From the NCBI GenBank assembly GCA_963575645.1, contig OY754473.1, positions 6,448,001 through 6,512,000 of the forward strand: a DNA stretch of 64,000 nt, in the 5' to 3' direction. The position numbers were made by a program, and so were the translations under genes. This DNA comes from Xanthostigma xanthostigma (lineage: Eukaryota; Arthropoda; Insecta; Raphidioptera; Raphidiidae). The stretch's first letter is position 1. Each line of letters begins with the position of its first letter. Positions 63,635 to 64,000 of this stretch are shown here, piece after piece. The notes below the pieces were generated by a model. The model did not search any database, was not told where the DNA came from, and was given only the letters and a program-made list of their open reading frames with translations.

Positions 63635-64000
63635 CAGTGATTCCCAAAGTGGTCTGCATCGACCCCCACGGGTCGACGACAACTTGCAAGGGGTCCATGT
63701 CAGCGGGAAAAAAAATTTGGGGTCCATGAAATGAAAATGGAGGTCAACGATAGTGAATCTCCTAACAAAAAAAGAAACAAACTGGACATCGTTAACCGAA
63801 GAGATTTAAGATTAAATCTAACTAAATTGATGCCAAATGTTGAAAATTTATTATTAAAGCATCAGGTTCATCCCTCACACTAAAAGCATTTACTTTTTGC
63901 TTAGTTATTTTATGTAACTGAAAGTAAATTTTAATTTGAATTGTTTAATTTGAATCTAATTAATGAATGTATAAAACTAAATATTTCACACTACATTTCA
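63635..64000. mobile_element. hAT-like element, left end only
   Basis: CAGTGATTCCCAAAGTGGTC at 63635 is a typical hAT terminus; GGGTCGACGACAACTTG and AAGGGGTCCATG follow. The other end is not found before the window closes. Confidence 0.5.

Noticed and set aside
1-64000. LTR retroelement, Polinton or CRISPR array
   Set aside because: No paired long terminal repeats with internal coding, no capsid or polymerase frames, and no regularly spaced direct repeats with unique spacers were seen.

Overview
The window is AT-rich, repeat-dense eukaryotic DNA with no long open reading frame. The repeats point to a moth or butterfly (Lepidoptera): Helitron-like elements ending in a CG-rich hairpin plus CTAG, repeats with arms of the type AACCGACTTCACACTAAAAA, the GTGAGTCGGACTCGC / TACGGAACCCT family, and the ACAGGATCATTTCTTTGTCC family are all familiar from lepidopteran genomes. 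That assignment rests on recalled repeat families, not on a search. No LTR retroelement, Polinton or CRISPR array was recognised.

Layout. Most of the 64 kb consists of non-autonomous transposons. Five Helitron-like families are present. Hel-A has about ten copies; five carry an internal tRNA-Lys-like sequence. Hel-B has six well-preserved copies of about 0.6 kb. Hel-C, Hel-D and Hel-E are older. hAT-like elements number about eight, two with perfect 8-bp target duplications. TA-flanked Tc1/mariner/pogo-like elements number three, one with a transposase remnant. A TTAA-flanked MITE has three copies. Many fold-back or inverted-repeat elements, a probable Penelope-like insertion and two degenerate tRNA-Gly-like sequences complete the set. 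Tandem arrays include a 157-bp satellite (31.9-33.4 kb), a 160-bp array (5.9-6.7 kb), a 37-bp minisatellite (12.4 kb), a roughly 86-bp duplication (34.7 kb) and a decayed array of about 120 bp (51.3-51.9 kb). Several insertions are nested and give a relative order of events.

Host genes. No gene is recognised by homology. A few short segments look like exons because good splice sites bound open, coding-like reading frames. The best are 61861-62024 (+), two pieces around a 59-nt GT-AG intron; 13022-13819 (+), two or three pieces ending at a stop; 26019-26322 (+), two pieces around a 67-nt intron; and a 39-nt microexon at 36493-36531 (-). In AT-rich DNA, open stretches of 30-40 codons after an AG arise often by chance, so all of these are hypotheses. 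The window is probably intergenic or intronic sequence with only small pieces of host genes.
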